Origin: LMUY01 sp964244585
GTDB taxonomy: Bacteria; Pseudomonadota; Alphaproteobacteria; Acetobacterales; Acetobacteraceae
DNA length: 64,000 nt
Assembly: GCA_964244585.1 (NCBI GenBank)
Contig: CAXTJM010000019.1
Span: 1-64,000 of the forward strand
Direction: 5' to 3'
Positions 51,370-59,647 of the stretch are shown here, piece by piece. The notes under the pieces were generated by a model. That model saw only the letters and a list, made by a program, of their open reading frames with translations. It was not told where the DNA came from and did not search any database. How positions within the stretch are numbered: the stretch's first letter is position 1; the number at the start of each line of letters is the position of its first letter. A program made the translations under genes and the position numbers.

Positions 51370-52578
51370 TCAGGCGTGGGCGTCCACATGCTGCCGGGCC
51401 TTGGTGCAGTACCAGTCGACGAAGCGCAGCACGAGCGATTCCGCCTGCTCGGAATAGGGACCGGGCACGAACCCGGCGGAGTTGACGCCGCGCTGGTTGT
51501 TCTCCGCCAGCGCACGGTCCTGCAGGTTGGTCTTGTCCCACAGCTCCGTCAGCCCGGCGAGCGTGTAGTCGACGCCCTCCACGGCATCCTCGCTCACCAG
51601 CCATTTCGCCGTCACCACCGTCTCCTCCGGGCCGGTCGGCATGGCGCTGAACATGAACACGTAATCGCCGACCGCATGCGCGAAGCTGTGCGGCTCCAGC
51701 GCCCAGCGCAGCGAACCCACGTCGCCGTTGCCGATGTCCACGATCGGCTTGGCCACGCAGGGCTGGCCGTCCATCGTCATCGAGCGGGTGCCGGGATTGA
51801 GCGCGAACCGGCCGGCCTGCCACCAGCTCCCTTCCAGGGGGCCGGACGGCAGGCCCTGCTCCGCCATGCGGGCGGAGAACTCATCATTGATGCGCGCCTG
51901 CTCCGCCTCGCTCAGCGAGCGGCGGCCGACCGGGAAGGTCACCGACAATTCGGGATGGTTGGTCGTGCAATGGTAGCACTCGCGGGCGTTTTCCATCACG
52001 AGCTTCCAGTTCGCCCGCTCCACCAGCGTCATCTGGTGCGCCAGCTTGGCCCGATGCAGCTGGTGCGGCGCCAGCATCGGCGCGAACGCGTCGTGGAAGT
52101 CGTCGAAGGCCGGCGGGTCGTCGGACAGGCAGATATACACCGTGCCGGCGACGGTGCGCAGCGCCACCGGGCGCAGGCTGTGCTCGGACGGCTCGAACCA
52201 GTCCGGCATGCGGGGGGCGTTCACCAGCCTGCCCTCCAGGTCGTAGGCCCATTGGTGATAGGGGCAGACCAGCCGCGGCCGCCGCGCGGCGCCCGGGGCG
52301 CAGATCTGCGCGCCTCGGTGGCGGCAGGAATTATGGAACGCGCGCAACGCGCCGTCCCGGCCGCGCACGACCACCACCGGGTTGCGCCCGATCGTCACCG
52401 CCAGGGTGCTGCCTGGCTCCGGCAGTTCCACCTCGAACCCGACCATGATCCAGCTCTTGCCGTAGATCGCCTCCATGTCGAATTGGAGGATGTCCGGGTC
52501 GGTGTAGAAAGCCTGGGGCAGGGTGTGCCCGTCGCGGCGTTGGTCGAGCAGTGCGCGGATGCGGGACAGGTCTGACAT
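51370..52578 (-). CDS. Rieske non-heme iron oxygenase, quaternary-amine monooxygenase type
   Basis: A 402-residue oxygenase alpha subunit. The Rieske [2Fe-2S] ligands are Cys85, His87, Cys105 and His108. The mononuclear iron site is visible as ARECYHCTTNH (His203, His208), with Asp353 in NLQDRAL as probable third ligand. The residue bridging the two centres is Glu200, not the usual Asp, with the same spacing as Glu205 of carnitine monooxygenase CntA. That places it near CntA/GbcA-type enzymes acting on trimethylammonium or N-methyl substrates. No Rieske reductase gene is in the window. It is the first gene of the operon leading into the ABC transporter and oxidase genes. Confidence 0.9.
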   Translation of the reverse strand: MSDLSRIRALLDQRRDGHTLPQAFYTDPDILQFDMEAIYGKSWIMVGFEVELPEPGSTLAVTIGRNPVVVVRGRDGALRAFHNSCRHRGAQICAPGAARRPRLVCPYHQWAYDLEGRLVNAPRMPDWFEPSEHSLRPVALRTVAGTVYICLSDDPPAFDDFHDAFAPMLAPHQLHRAKLAHQMTLVERANWKLVMENARECYHCTTNHPELSVTFPVGRRSLSEAEQARINDEFSARMAEQGLPSGPLEGSWWQAGRFALNPGTRSMTMDGQPCVAKPIVDIGNGDVGSLRWALEPHSFAHAVGDYVFMFSAMPTGPEETVVTAKWLVSEDAVEGVDYTLAGLTELWDKTNLQDRALAENNQRGVNSAGFVPGPYSEQAESLVLRFVDWYCTKARQHVDAHA

Positions 52579-52692
52579 GCGGCCTCCATCTCCGCGTGCT
52601 TACACCATCTGGCCCCGCATGGCCGCATTTTGTGCGTTGCCCCGCGTCGCGACCCGCCGGATCATGCCGGGCGGAATGGCAGGAGAGCCCCC

Positions 52693-53826
52693 ATGACCAA
52701 GGTCCTGATCGTCGGTGGCGGCATTGCCGGCCTGTCCACGGCCTGGGCGCTGGCCCGGCGCGGCGTGGCGGTGGAGCTGTTCGAGCAAGGTCCGCTGCCC
52801 AACCCGATGTCCTCCTCCTATGACGAGCACCGCATCATCCGGCACGCCTATGGCCGCCTGGAGGGCTACGCCCAGCTCATGCCCGAGGCGTTCCGCGTGT
52901 GGGAGCAGCTTTGGCAGGCCACCGGGACCTCGCATTACGAGCCATGCGGCGCGGTGTATTTCCTGCGCAACCGGGACGATTGGTACGACGGCGTGTCCCG
53001 CTCGCTCGACGACATGGGCATCGGCTACCGCGACGTCGCGCTGGACCAGGTGGAGCGCCGCTTCCCCATGGTGCAGCCGGACGGGCTGGTCCGCGTGGTC
53101 GAGACGGAGGGGGCGGGCATGCTGTTCCCCGTCCGCATCCTGACCGACCTGGTGGTGTTGCTGGGCCGCCTCGGCGTCACGCTGCACGCCGGCAGCACGG
53201 TGACGGCGGTGGACCCGGAGCGCGGCACGCTGGTGCAGGACGGCCGCGAGTATGGCGGCGATACGGTGGTCGTGGCGGCGGGCGCCTGGGCCGACCGCCT
53301 GGTGCCCAGCCTGCGGGAGGCGGTCGTGCCATCCCGCCAGGCCGTGCTGTACCTGTCGCCGCCGCCGGCCCTGGCGCAGGCCTGGGCGCGGGCGCCGGTG
53401 ATGCTGGACCGCTCGGCCGATGGCGGCCTCTACACCCTGCCGCCGCGGCGCGGCACCCGGCTGAAGATCGGCGACCACGTGTTCTCCCGCACCGGTGACC
53501 CGGACGAGGACCGCCGCGCGACGGATCGCGACCTGGAACGGCTGTGGCCCTGCGCCAGTGCGGTCTACCGCGACCTGGCGTCGTACGCGGTGTTGGAGCG
53601 CCGGGCCTGCTTCTACACGGTGCACGACCAGGAGGAGTTCCAGGTCCGCCCCACCGGCGCCGCCGGCTGGGTGATCAGCGCCTGCTCCGGCCACGGCTTC
53701 AAGCTGGGGTCGCTGATGGGCGAACTGGTCGCGCGTGCCATCACCGGGGAGATGGCCGCCGCCGACCTGCCGGCCCTCGCGGCCGGCAAGGTGGCGCGGC
53801 CAAGCTGGCATCGGCAGGCCGCGTGA
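52693..53826 (+). CDS. Monomeric-sarcosine-oxidase-like flavoprotein
   Basis: This is 377 residues from ATG 52693 (AGGAGAG upstream). It has FAD motif VLIVGGGIAGLSTAWALARRG at the N-terminus, then SSYDEHRIIRHAYG, typical of monomeric sarcosine/N-methyl-amino-acid oxidases. Cys306 in RRACFYTVHDQEEF matches the position of the covalent flavin cysteine of monomeric sarcosine oxidase (Cys315), and ACSGHGFKLGSLMG is the C-terminal FAD motif. It oxidises an N-methyl or secondary amine to aldehyde/imine and H2O2. It is divergent from the Rieske gene (114-bp gap), consistent with sequential N-demethylation of one compound. Confidence 0.9.
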   Translation: MTKVLIVGGGIAGLSTAWALARRGVAVELFEQGPLPNPMSSSYDEHRIIRHAYGRLEGYAQLMPEAFRVWEQLWQATGTSHYEPCGAVYFLRNRDDWYDGVSRSLDDMGIGYRDVALDQVERRFPMVQPDGLVRVVETEGAGMLFPVRILTDLVVLLGRLGVTLHAGSTVTAVDPERGTLVQDGREYGGDTVVVAAGAWADRLVPSLREAVVPSRQAVLYLSPPPALAQAWARAPVMLDRSADGGLYTLPPRRGTRLKIGDHVFSRTGDPDEDRRATDRDLERLWPCASAVYRDLASYAVLERRACFYTVHDQEEFQVRPTGAAGWVISACSGHGFKLGSLMGELVARAITGEMAAADLPALAAGKVARPSWHRQAA

Positions 53827-53846
53827 GGCGACGTCCCGATTACGCC

Positions 53847-55046
53847 TTAGGCGAGTTGCTTGCGGTCTGATCGTGCGATTGCGACCACCATGGCGAAACT
53901 CAGGATCGCCGCCAGGCCTCCAACGAGGAACACGACCCCGAAGTCGAACCGGTCGGCCAGCACGCCCGTGACCGGGCCGGTGGCACCGAGCGCCAGGTCC
54001 TGGAACATGGCCAGCCCGCCCGCGGCGGTGCCGCGCAGGTGGGCCGGGACGCGCCGGACCACCTCGATGCCCATGGCCGGGAACATCAGCGAGCAGCCGA
54101 GGCCGGTCAGCACCGCACCTGCCAGTGCCACGACCGGGTGCGGCGCGCCCCATAACAGGAGCTGCCCGACGGCTTCCGCGGCCATGGACACGAGCGCGAC
54201 CGGGATGCTGCCGACCCGGTCCGGCAGATGCCCGGCCACGATCCGCACCAGCACGAACGCCCCGCCGAAGCAGGTCAGCCCCAGCCCCGGATGAGGCCAG
54301 CCGCGGCTGATGAACATCAGGGCGACGAACGCGCCGATCGTAGCGGAGCCGACACCCTGCAGCGCGAGCGCCACGCCGGGCTCCCAGATCCGGCCGATGA
54401 TCCGCCAGAAGGATGGGCGCTCCCCGGCATGGACGGGAACGGCCGCGACCGGCAGCACCATCAGCAATGCGAGCAGCGGCACGACCGTGCAGGCCGCCAT
54501 GGTGCCCGCGAAGCCGGCCTGCTCGAACAGGGTGACGCCGACCGGGCTGCCAAGCGCGAACGCGGCGTACAGGGCCATGCCCACCAGCGTGAACACCAGC
54601 CCGGCGCGCTGCGGCCCGGCCACGCCGAAGCACCAAGCCATCAGCCCGACCACGGCCATGCTTTCACCCAGCCCCAGCAGCAGCCGTCCGGCCAGCAGCA
54701 CGAGATAGGCGGCCGGGGCCGACAAGCCGCTCCAGCCGGCGGCACCGCACACCACGCCGGCGGCGGCATAGATCCACAGTCCCCGGATCATGCAATAGCG
54801 GCTGCCGCGCCCGTCGGCGATCCGGCCTGCCATCCCACGCGTCAGGATGGTGGATGCAAAGGCGATGCCTACCGCAAGGCCGGCCAGGGCGTTGCTGTAT
54901 CCCAGCCGCGTGGTGACGAACACGGAGATGACCGGCAACGCCATCGCGATGCAGAGATAGGCGATGAACAGCGCCAGGGCGAGCCAATAGAGGCGGCGGA
55001 CAGGGCGATCCGTCGTGGATGGGACAGCAAGACTTGGTGACGTCAT
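53847..55046 (-). CDS. MFS transporter (YhhS/YfcJ-like)
   Basis: A 399-residue transporter with about twelve membrane segments. The helix 1-2 region YWLALALFIAYLCIAMALPV and VTTRLGYSNALAGLAVGIAF, with the TRGMAGRIADGRGSRYCM loop, match the YhhS/YfcJ drug or sugar efflux group. Substrate unknown. The AAGGA before ATG 55046 is about 14 bases away, so the ribosome-binding site is weak. A 35-codon upstream frame (55147-55043) overlaps the start and could couple translation. An operator-like repeat lies about 110 bp upstream. Confidence 0.87.
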   Translation of the reverse strand: MTSPSLAVPSTTDRPVRRLYWLALALFIAYLCIAMALPVISVFVTTRLGYSNALAGLAVGIAFASTILTRGMAGRIADGRGSRYCMIRGLWIYAAAGVVCGAAGWSGLSAPAAYLVLLAGRLLLGLGESMAVVGLMAWCFGVAGPQRAGLVFTLVGMALYAAFALGSPVGVTLFEQAGFAGTMAACTVVPLLALLMVLPVAAVPVHAGERPSFWRIIGRIWEPGVALALQGVGSATIGAFVALMFISRGWPHPGLGLTCFGGAFVLVRIVAGHLPDRVGSIPVALVSMAAEAVGQLLLWGAPHPVVALAGAVLTGLGCSLMFPAMGIEVVRRVPAHLRGTAAGGLAMFQDLALGATGPVTGVLADRFDFGVVFLVGGLAAILSFAMVVAIARSDRKQLA

Positions 55047-55152
55047 GGGCGGGCGTTCTTTCCTTCAGGCACGTCGTCGATGGGCGGCCACACAGGAACC
55101 GGCAGCCCCGCCAACGTATCCAGGGCACGCTCGACCGATGGCCGCATGGGGT

Positions 55153-55192
55153 GATACCCAAAGGTATCAACGACGTGTCGCCAAATGGTATC
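55153..55192. promoter_or_regulatory. Operator-like inverted repeat plus third half-site
   Basis: GATACC-CAAA-GGTATC at 55153-55168 is a perfect 6-bp inverted repeat with a four-base spacer. A further GGTATC, again preceded by CAAAT, follows at 55187-55192, so the half-site CAAA(T)GGTATC is repeated directly 24 bp apart. The sequence stands out by its lower G+C in the 205-bp gap upstream of the MFS gene ending at 53847, and suits a dimeric repressor. The regulator is not identifiable here. Confidence 0.5.
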
Positions 55193-55251
55193 GATAAGAC
55201 GCCAACCTCGCCGGCAACCCTTGCGGCGCACGGCCGGGTTGTTAACCCGGG

Positions 55252-56625
55252 TCAAACCTGTTTCGGCGCCGCCGTCCGCATCAGGCTGGCCAACGCCGCG
55301 GCGCCGGCGAACGCCGCGCCGACGAGCAGTGCGATCGGTGCGCCGTGCAGCGGCGCCAGTTCGAAGCACAGCGCCACCAGGGCGGCCCCGGTCGTCTGCC
55401 CCAGCAGGCGCGCGGTGGCGACCATGCCGCTGGCGCCGCCGCTGCGGTGCGGGGGCGCGGAACTGATCATCGCCCGGTTGTTGGGTGAGTTGAAGAACCC
55501 GAACCCCAGCCCGCACAGCCCGGTGCGCCAGATGATGGCCAGGTCGGAGGGATGTGCCGGCAGCGTGGCCATCAGCACCAGCCCGACCGCCATGCCCGCC
55601 AGCCCGATGGACCCGAGGATGGGCGGCGGGAACCGGTCGGACAGCCGTCCCGCCAGCGGGGAGATCAGCGCCACCGCAAGCGGCCAGGGCGTCAACAGCA
55701 GGCCCGTGCCGACCTGGCTGAACCCCAGCGTGTTCTGCAGCAGGAACGGCATGGCGACATAGGCCAGGCCTTGCGCGGCGAAGCAGCAGATCGCCCCCGT
55801 CACCGACAGGGCGAAGAGCGGCACGCGCAGCAGGTCGACGGGCAGCAGCGGGGAGGTGAGCGTGGTTTGCCGCCGGACCAGCGCCGCGCCGGCCACCAGC
55901 ATCCCGACCAGTTCCGCTGCGACCAGCATCCCCGCCTGCCCATGCGCCAGCCCGTCCACCCCGGTGATCAGCAAGCCGAAGGTCACGGCACACAGCACGG
56001 CGCTGGCGATGTCGAACCGGGTGGAGGCCGCGGCGGTGTACGGCAGCGCCCGCCAGGAGACCGCCAGGGCGAACAGGCCGATCGGCACGTTGACCGCGAA
56101 CAGCCACGGCCAGTGTGCCACGGACAGGATGGCGGAGGCCACGGTCGGCCCCACCGCCGTGGCGACCGAGCCGACCATCGCGTTCATGCCGATGCCGCTG
56201 CCGAGCCTGTGTCGCGGGAACACGAAGCGGATCAGCGCCACGTTCACGCTCATCATCCCGGCGGCGCCCAGCCCTTGCAGGACGCGCGCCAGCGTCAGCA
56301 GCAGCAGGGTCCCGGACAGGGCGCACAGCAGGGACGCCACGACGAACAGGGCCAGGCCGCAAATATGCACCCGGCGGTAGCCGACGATCTCGCCCAGCGA
56401 GGCCAGCGGCAGCAGGAACATGGTCACGGCAAGCTGGTAGGCGTTGACCACCCAGATCGACGCCGCCTCGGTCACGTGCAGGTCGCGCGCGATGGTGGGC
56501 AGCGCGATGTTGGCGATGGCGCTGTCCAGCACCGCCATGATCAGCGCCAGGGCGATGGCCAGCACCGCCCAATAGAGCTGCGGGGGAGCCAGGCCGTCGG
56601 AGGGTTGCGCGTGCGCCAGGGTCAT
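55252..56625 (-). CDS. MFS transporter, DHA2/EmrB-like
   Basis: This is 457 residues from ATG 56625; the frame is open to 56754 but that part shadows the GMC gene. The first helix LYWAVLAIALALIMAVLDSAIANIALPTIARDL carries the LDSAIANIALP motif of 14-TM drug:H+ antiporters of the EmrB/DHA2 type, followed by WVVNAYQLAVTMFLLPLASLGEIVG. Likely a multidrug or metabolite exporter; there is no membrane-fusion partner nearby. It lies 17 bp after the GMC oxidoreductase stop, so it may be in the same unit. Confidence 0.9.
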   Translation of the reverse strand: MTLAHAQPSDGLAPPQLYWAVLAIALALIMAVLDSAIANIALPTIARDLHVTEAASIWVVNAYQLAVTMFLLPLASLGEIVGYRRVHICGLALFVVASLLCALSGTLLLLTLARVLQGLGAAGMMSVNVALIRFVFPRHRLGSGIGMNAMVGSVATAVGPTVASAILSVAHWPWLFAVNVPIGLFALAVSWRALPYTAAASTRFDIASAVLCAVTFGLLITGVDGLAHGQAGMLVAAELVGMLVAGAALVRRQTTLTSPLLPVDLLRVPLFALSVTGAICCFAAQGLAYVAMPFLLQNTLGFSQVGTGLLLTPWPLAVALISPLAGRLSDRFPPPILGSIGLAGMAVGLVLMATLPAHPSDLAIIWRTGLCGLGFGFFNSPNNRAMISSAPPHRSGGASGMVATARLLGQTTGAALVALCFELAPLHGAPIALLVGAAFAGAAALASLMRTAAPKQV

Positions 56626-56642
56626 GCCGACCCTGTGTAGAC

Positions 56643-58190
56643 TTAACCTCCTGCCGCGAGGAAGGCGTCGGCGGACCGCAGGCTCAACGCCATGATGGTC
56701 AGCGCCGGGTTGGCCGCCAGCGAGCTTGGGAAGACCGAATTGTCGCAGATCCAAAGGTTCGGAATGTCGTGGCTGCGGCCGAACCGGTCGACCACCGCGC
56801 GCGCCGGGTCGTTGCCCATGCGGCAGGTGCCGATGGTGTGGGCGGACCGCTGCATGGACCAGATGTCCGCCGCCCCGGCCGCCTGCCAGATCTGCGTCAT
56901 GAACTGGATGGCGTGGGCGTCGATCGCCCGCTCGTTCGGGCCGTAGCTAAACTGGATGCGGGCCTTCGGTACCCCGAGCGCATCCGCCTCGTCGGACAGG
57001 CTGAGGTAGTTCTGCGGCTGCGGCAGGCATTCGCCGTTGATGCCGATCCCGGCCACGTGGTTATAGCCGTGGATCGCGTCCACCAGGGCCTGCCCCCATA
57101 GGCCGCGCGCCCGTGCGACGCCATTCGCCCAGGTCACCGGCACCACGCCCAGGCTTTGCACCAGGTAGCCGGCGCTGAACCCGGCGCCGTCCGCCCGCAC
57201 CGGGTCTTCCGTGATCAAGGACGAGGGATAGCCCTTGTGGCACCGCATCTCCGGCTCGAACGTGCCCCAGAGCTGGGTGGCGACATGCGCCATGTAGTTG
57301 CGGCCCATCTGCCCGCTGGAATTCGCCAGCCCGAGATGCAGCAGCAGCCGCGGCGTTTCGATCGCGCCGGCGCACAGGAACACCGCCCGGCAGCGCTGCC
57401 GGTGATCGACGCCGTCGCGGCGGTAGATCACGGCGCTGACCTGCCCGGCCGGGTGGCGTTCGATGTCGTGGACGACGCAGTCCGGCCGGATCTCGGCCCC
57501 GGCCGCCACCGCCTGCGGCAGGTACGTCACGTCCATGCTGGTCTTCGCGCCGACCCGGCAGCCCTGATGGCAATAGCCGCAATTCACGCAGGCCCGGCGC
57601 AGCGGGCCGCCGGGCTGCTGGAAATCCCGCGAGACGACGGCCGCCGGCGCGTCGCAATGGCGGATGCCGAGCGTCGCGCAGCCCCGTGCCATCATCTGGG
57701 CCGGGGCGTTGCGCGGCACGGGCGGCAACGGGTACCGCCGCGACGGCTCCCACGGATAGGAGGGCGGACCGGAGACGCCGAGGAACGCCTCGACCGCCTG
57801 GTAGTACGGCACCAACTCGGCATAATCGAGCGGCCAGTCCTCGCCGACGCCGCGTTCGGTGCGCAGCCGCAGGTCGCGCGGGTCGGCGCGGGGAACGAAG
57901 GCGCCCCAATGCAGCGTCGACCCGCCGACGCCCATGCCGCTGGTGTTGGCGCCCTGGGCCTGCGGCGTCTGCCCGGCGCTGAGCCGCTCGCCCATCCAGT
58001 AGATGCCCGCGCCGGCTTCGTCGGCGGGAAACGCCTCCGGCTCCCAATTGCGTCCGGCTTCCAGCGCCACCACGCTCAGCCCGGCCATCGCCAGGCGCGC
58101 CAGCAGCGGCGATCCCCCGGCGCCGGTGCCGACCACGACCACGTCAACGGTCTCCGACGGGCTGCGCCGCGTCATGGCGTCAAGGTTCAT
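56643..58190 (-). CDS. GMC-family FAD oxidoreductase (gluconate 2-dehydrogenase alpha-like)
   Basis: This 515-residue flavoprotein has FAD motif VVVVGTGAGGSPLLARLAMAG at the N-terminus and GMGVGGSTLHWGAF for flavin binding. A Cys-rich insert (ACVNCGYCHQGCRVGAKTS, about 213-231) is typical of membrane gluconate/sorbitol dehydrogenase flavoprotein subunits, and the C-terminal GMC signature is HTIGTCRMG, then DNSVFPSSLAANPALTIMA. It oxidises a sugar, alcohol or acid and normally passes electrons to a cytochrome c. No such cytochrome is in view. It is start-coupled (ATGA) to the hydrolase/subunit-3 fusion gene upstream. Confidence 0.9.
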   Translation of the reverse strand: MNLDAMTRRSPSETVDVVVVGTGAGGSPLLARLAMAGLSVVALEAGRNWEPEAFPADEAGAGIYWMGERLSAGQTPQAQGANTSGMGVGGSTLHWGAFVPRADPRDLRLRTERGVGEDWPLDYAELVPYYQAVEAFLGVSGPPSYPWEPSRRYPLPPVPRNAPAQMMARGCATLGIRHCDAPAAVVSRDFQQPGGPLRRACVNCGYCHQGCRVGAKTSMDVTYLPQAVAAGAEIRPDCVVHDIERHPAGQVSAVIYRRDGVDHRQRCRAVFLCAGAIETPRLLLHLGLANSSGQMGRNYMAHVATQLWGTFEPEMRCHKGYPSSLITEDPVRADGAGFSAGYLVQSLGVVPVTWANGVARARGLWGQALVDAIHGYNHVAGIGINGECLPQPQNYLSLSDEADALGVPKARIQFSYGPNERAIDAHAIQFMTQIWQAAGAADIWSMQRSAHTIGTCRMGNDPARAVVDRFGRSHDIPNLWICDNSVFPSSLAANPALTIMALSLRSADAFLAAGG

Positions 58191-59581
58191 GGTGCGGGCG
58201 TCACCGGTTCCCAGGCCTCCCGCTCGCCAATGCCGACGTGCTGGAAGCCGGGTTTCGGCTCGCCGTCGCCGCCATAGCCGATGCCGCTATAGCCCATGCG
58301 CGCCAGGGTCGCCGGATGGGCGACGTAGAGGCGGGTCGCGTCGGACCGCACGTCCTCGAACCACAGCTTCATCTGGCGCGGATCGAACAGGCCGGTTCCG
58401 GATGGGTCGGAGGTGCCGTCGGCGATCCGTTGCAGCAGCCCATCCTGCCGGCTTGCCGGCAGGCTCTCGAACGGCGCCCCGGCCATGGCGGCCAGCGTGC
58501 GCAACCCGGTCCGGTATGCCTCCGCATCGGGCGGCAACTCGGCGCAGCGCCAGCCGTCGCCGACGCCTTCGGCCAATTGCCGGTCGATGCGTGCCGCCAA
58601 GTCGATCGGCCGGCCAGGCTGCGGGATCACCCGGTCCAGCACGGCGCGCAAGGCCGCCAATTGCCCCGCCCCGATCGCGCGAGGCTGGTAGGCGGGATCG
58701 TCCGCCACCGCCCGCGCCAGGAGCAGCGCCCGGGTTTCGCCGCTGACGCGGTCGGAGTCGATCAAGTCCCGATAGGAAGCCGGGACCAGCGGCGCGGGCA
58801 GGGTCGCCTCGACATGGCTGGCGATCAGCCGGGCCACGTCGTCCGGCCGTTCCAGCGGAAGGAGGTGGCCCGCATCGGCGAGGCTGACCAGCCGCGCATG
58901 GGTGAAATGCTGCTCCATGACCAGGCGTTGCGCGTCCGGACCGAGGTCGGCGTCATCGTCGCCGGCGATGATCAGGGTGGGAACAGCCAGCCGTCCGACC
59001 TGGCTGGACCAGTCCTCCCGGCTGCCAGACTCCAGCCAGGCCCGCCATGCCGCCGGGTTCTCGCGCAGCACGTCCTGCACGGCCCGTTCGTGCGCCGTCC
59101 CGTCCAGCGCCTGGACGACGGAGGCGCGGATGAAGCCGTCGGCCTGCGAGCGGCTTTCGTCGTGGTGGCCCATGAACCAGCCCAGCATGGCCGCCCGCCT
59201 GGCGTCGGCCATCGGCTCGGGGCCGGGCGGCGAGCCGGCCACCAGGACCAGTCCCGCCAGGCCGGCTAGCCCGCTCTCGCCATCCTCGGCACGGCGGGCC
59301 AGTACCGCGGCCAGCTTGGCGCCCATGCTGTGGCCCACCAGCAGCCAACGGCGTGGCGCGGCAGCCCGGACCGACGCGGCAACGGCCTCGACCATGTCGG
59401 CGACCCGGTAGCCCGCCACGTCTCCCGCGTCGCCAAATCCTGCCAGGTCGAGCAACATGCAACGCGCCACGCCGTCGAGGTGCTGCGCCACGGCGTCCCA
59501 CGTGCGGGCGCTGCCACCAAGGAAATGCAGGCAGACGACGAGCGGGCGGTCATCCGCCGCATAATCCGATTCGTGTGTCAT
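58187..59581 (-). CDS. Fusion: alpha/beta-hydrolase + gluconate 2-dehydrogenase subunit 3 domain
   Basis: This is 464 residues from ATG 59581 (TTG 59611 is a weaker option). Residues about 10-262 form an alpha/beta-hydrolase: PLVVCLHFLGGSARTWD, nucleophile elbow VGHSMG with Ser85, acid in IIAGDDDADLG and His239 in LADAGHLLPLE. Residues about 268-464 match gluconate 2-dehydrogenase subunit 3: SYRDLIDSDRVSGETRALL, then FDPRQMKLWFEDVRSDATRLY and a YSGIGYGGDGEPKPGFQH end. Subunit 3 is normally separate and assists maturation or export of the GMC subunit, encoded next door with a 4-bp overlap. No signal peptide is seen on the fusion. The meaning of the added hydrolase is unknown. Confidence 0.88.
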   Translation of the reverse strand: MTHESDYAADDRPLVVCLHFLGGSARTWDAVAQHLDGVARCMLLDLAGFGDAGDVAGYRVADMVEAVAASVRAAAPRRWLLVGHSMGAKLAAVLARRAEDGESGLAGLAGLVLVAGSPPGPEPMADARRAAMLGWFMGHHDESRSQADGFIRASVVQALDGTAHERAVQDVLRENPAAWRAWLESGSREDWSSQVGRLAVPTLIIAGDDDADLGPDAQRLVMEQHFTHARLVSLADAGHLLPLERPDDVARLIASHVEATLPAPLVPASYRDLIDSDRVSGETRALLLARAVADDPAYQPRAIGAGQLAALRAVLDRVIPQPGRPIDLAARIDRQLAEGVGDGWRCAELPPDAEAYRTGLRTLAAMAGAPFESLPASRQDGLLQRIADGTSDPSGTGLFDPRQMKLWFEDVRSDATRLYVAHPATLARMGYSGIGYGGDGEPKPGFQHVGIGEREAWEPVTPAP

Positions 59582-59647
59582 ATGAGCATCATCTCGGGCG
59601 TGGCGGGGCAACCGCCAGGGGGCGCGCGGGCAAAAATGTCCGCGCGG

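Noticed and set aside
49663..52575. A 970-codon plus-strand open frame
   Set aside because: It lies antisense to the binding-protein and Rieske genes, has a His/Arg/Gln-rich composition without domains, and is a high-G+C shadow.
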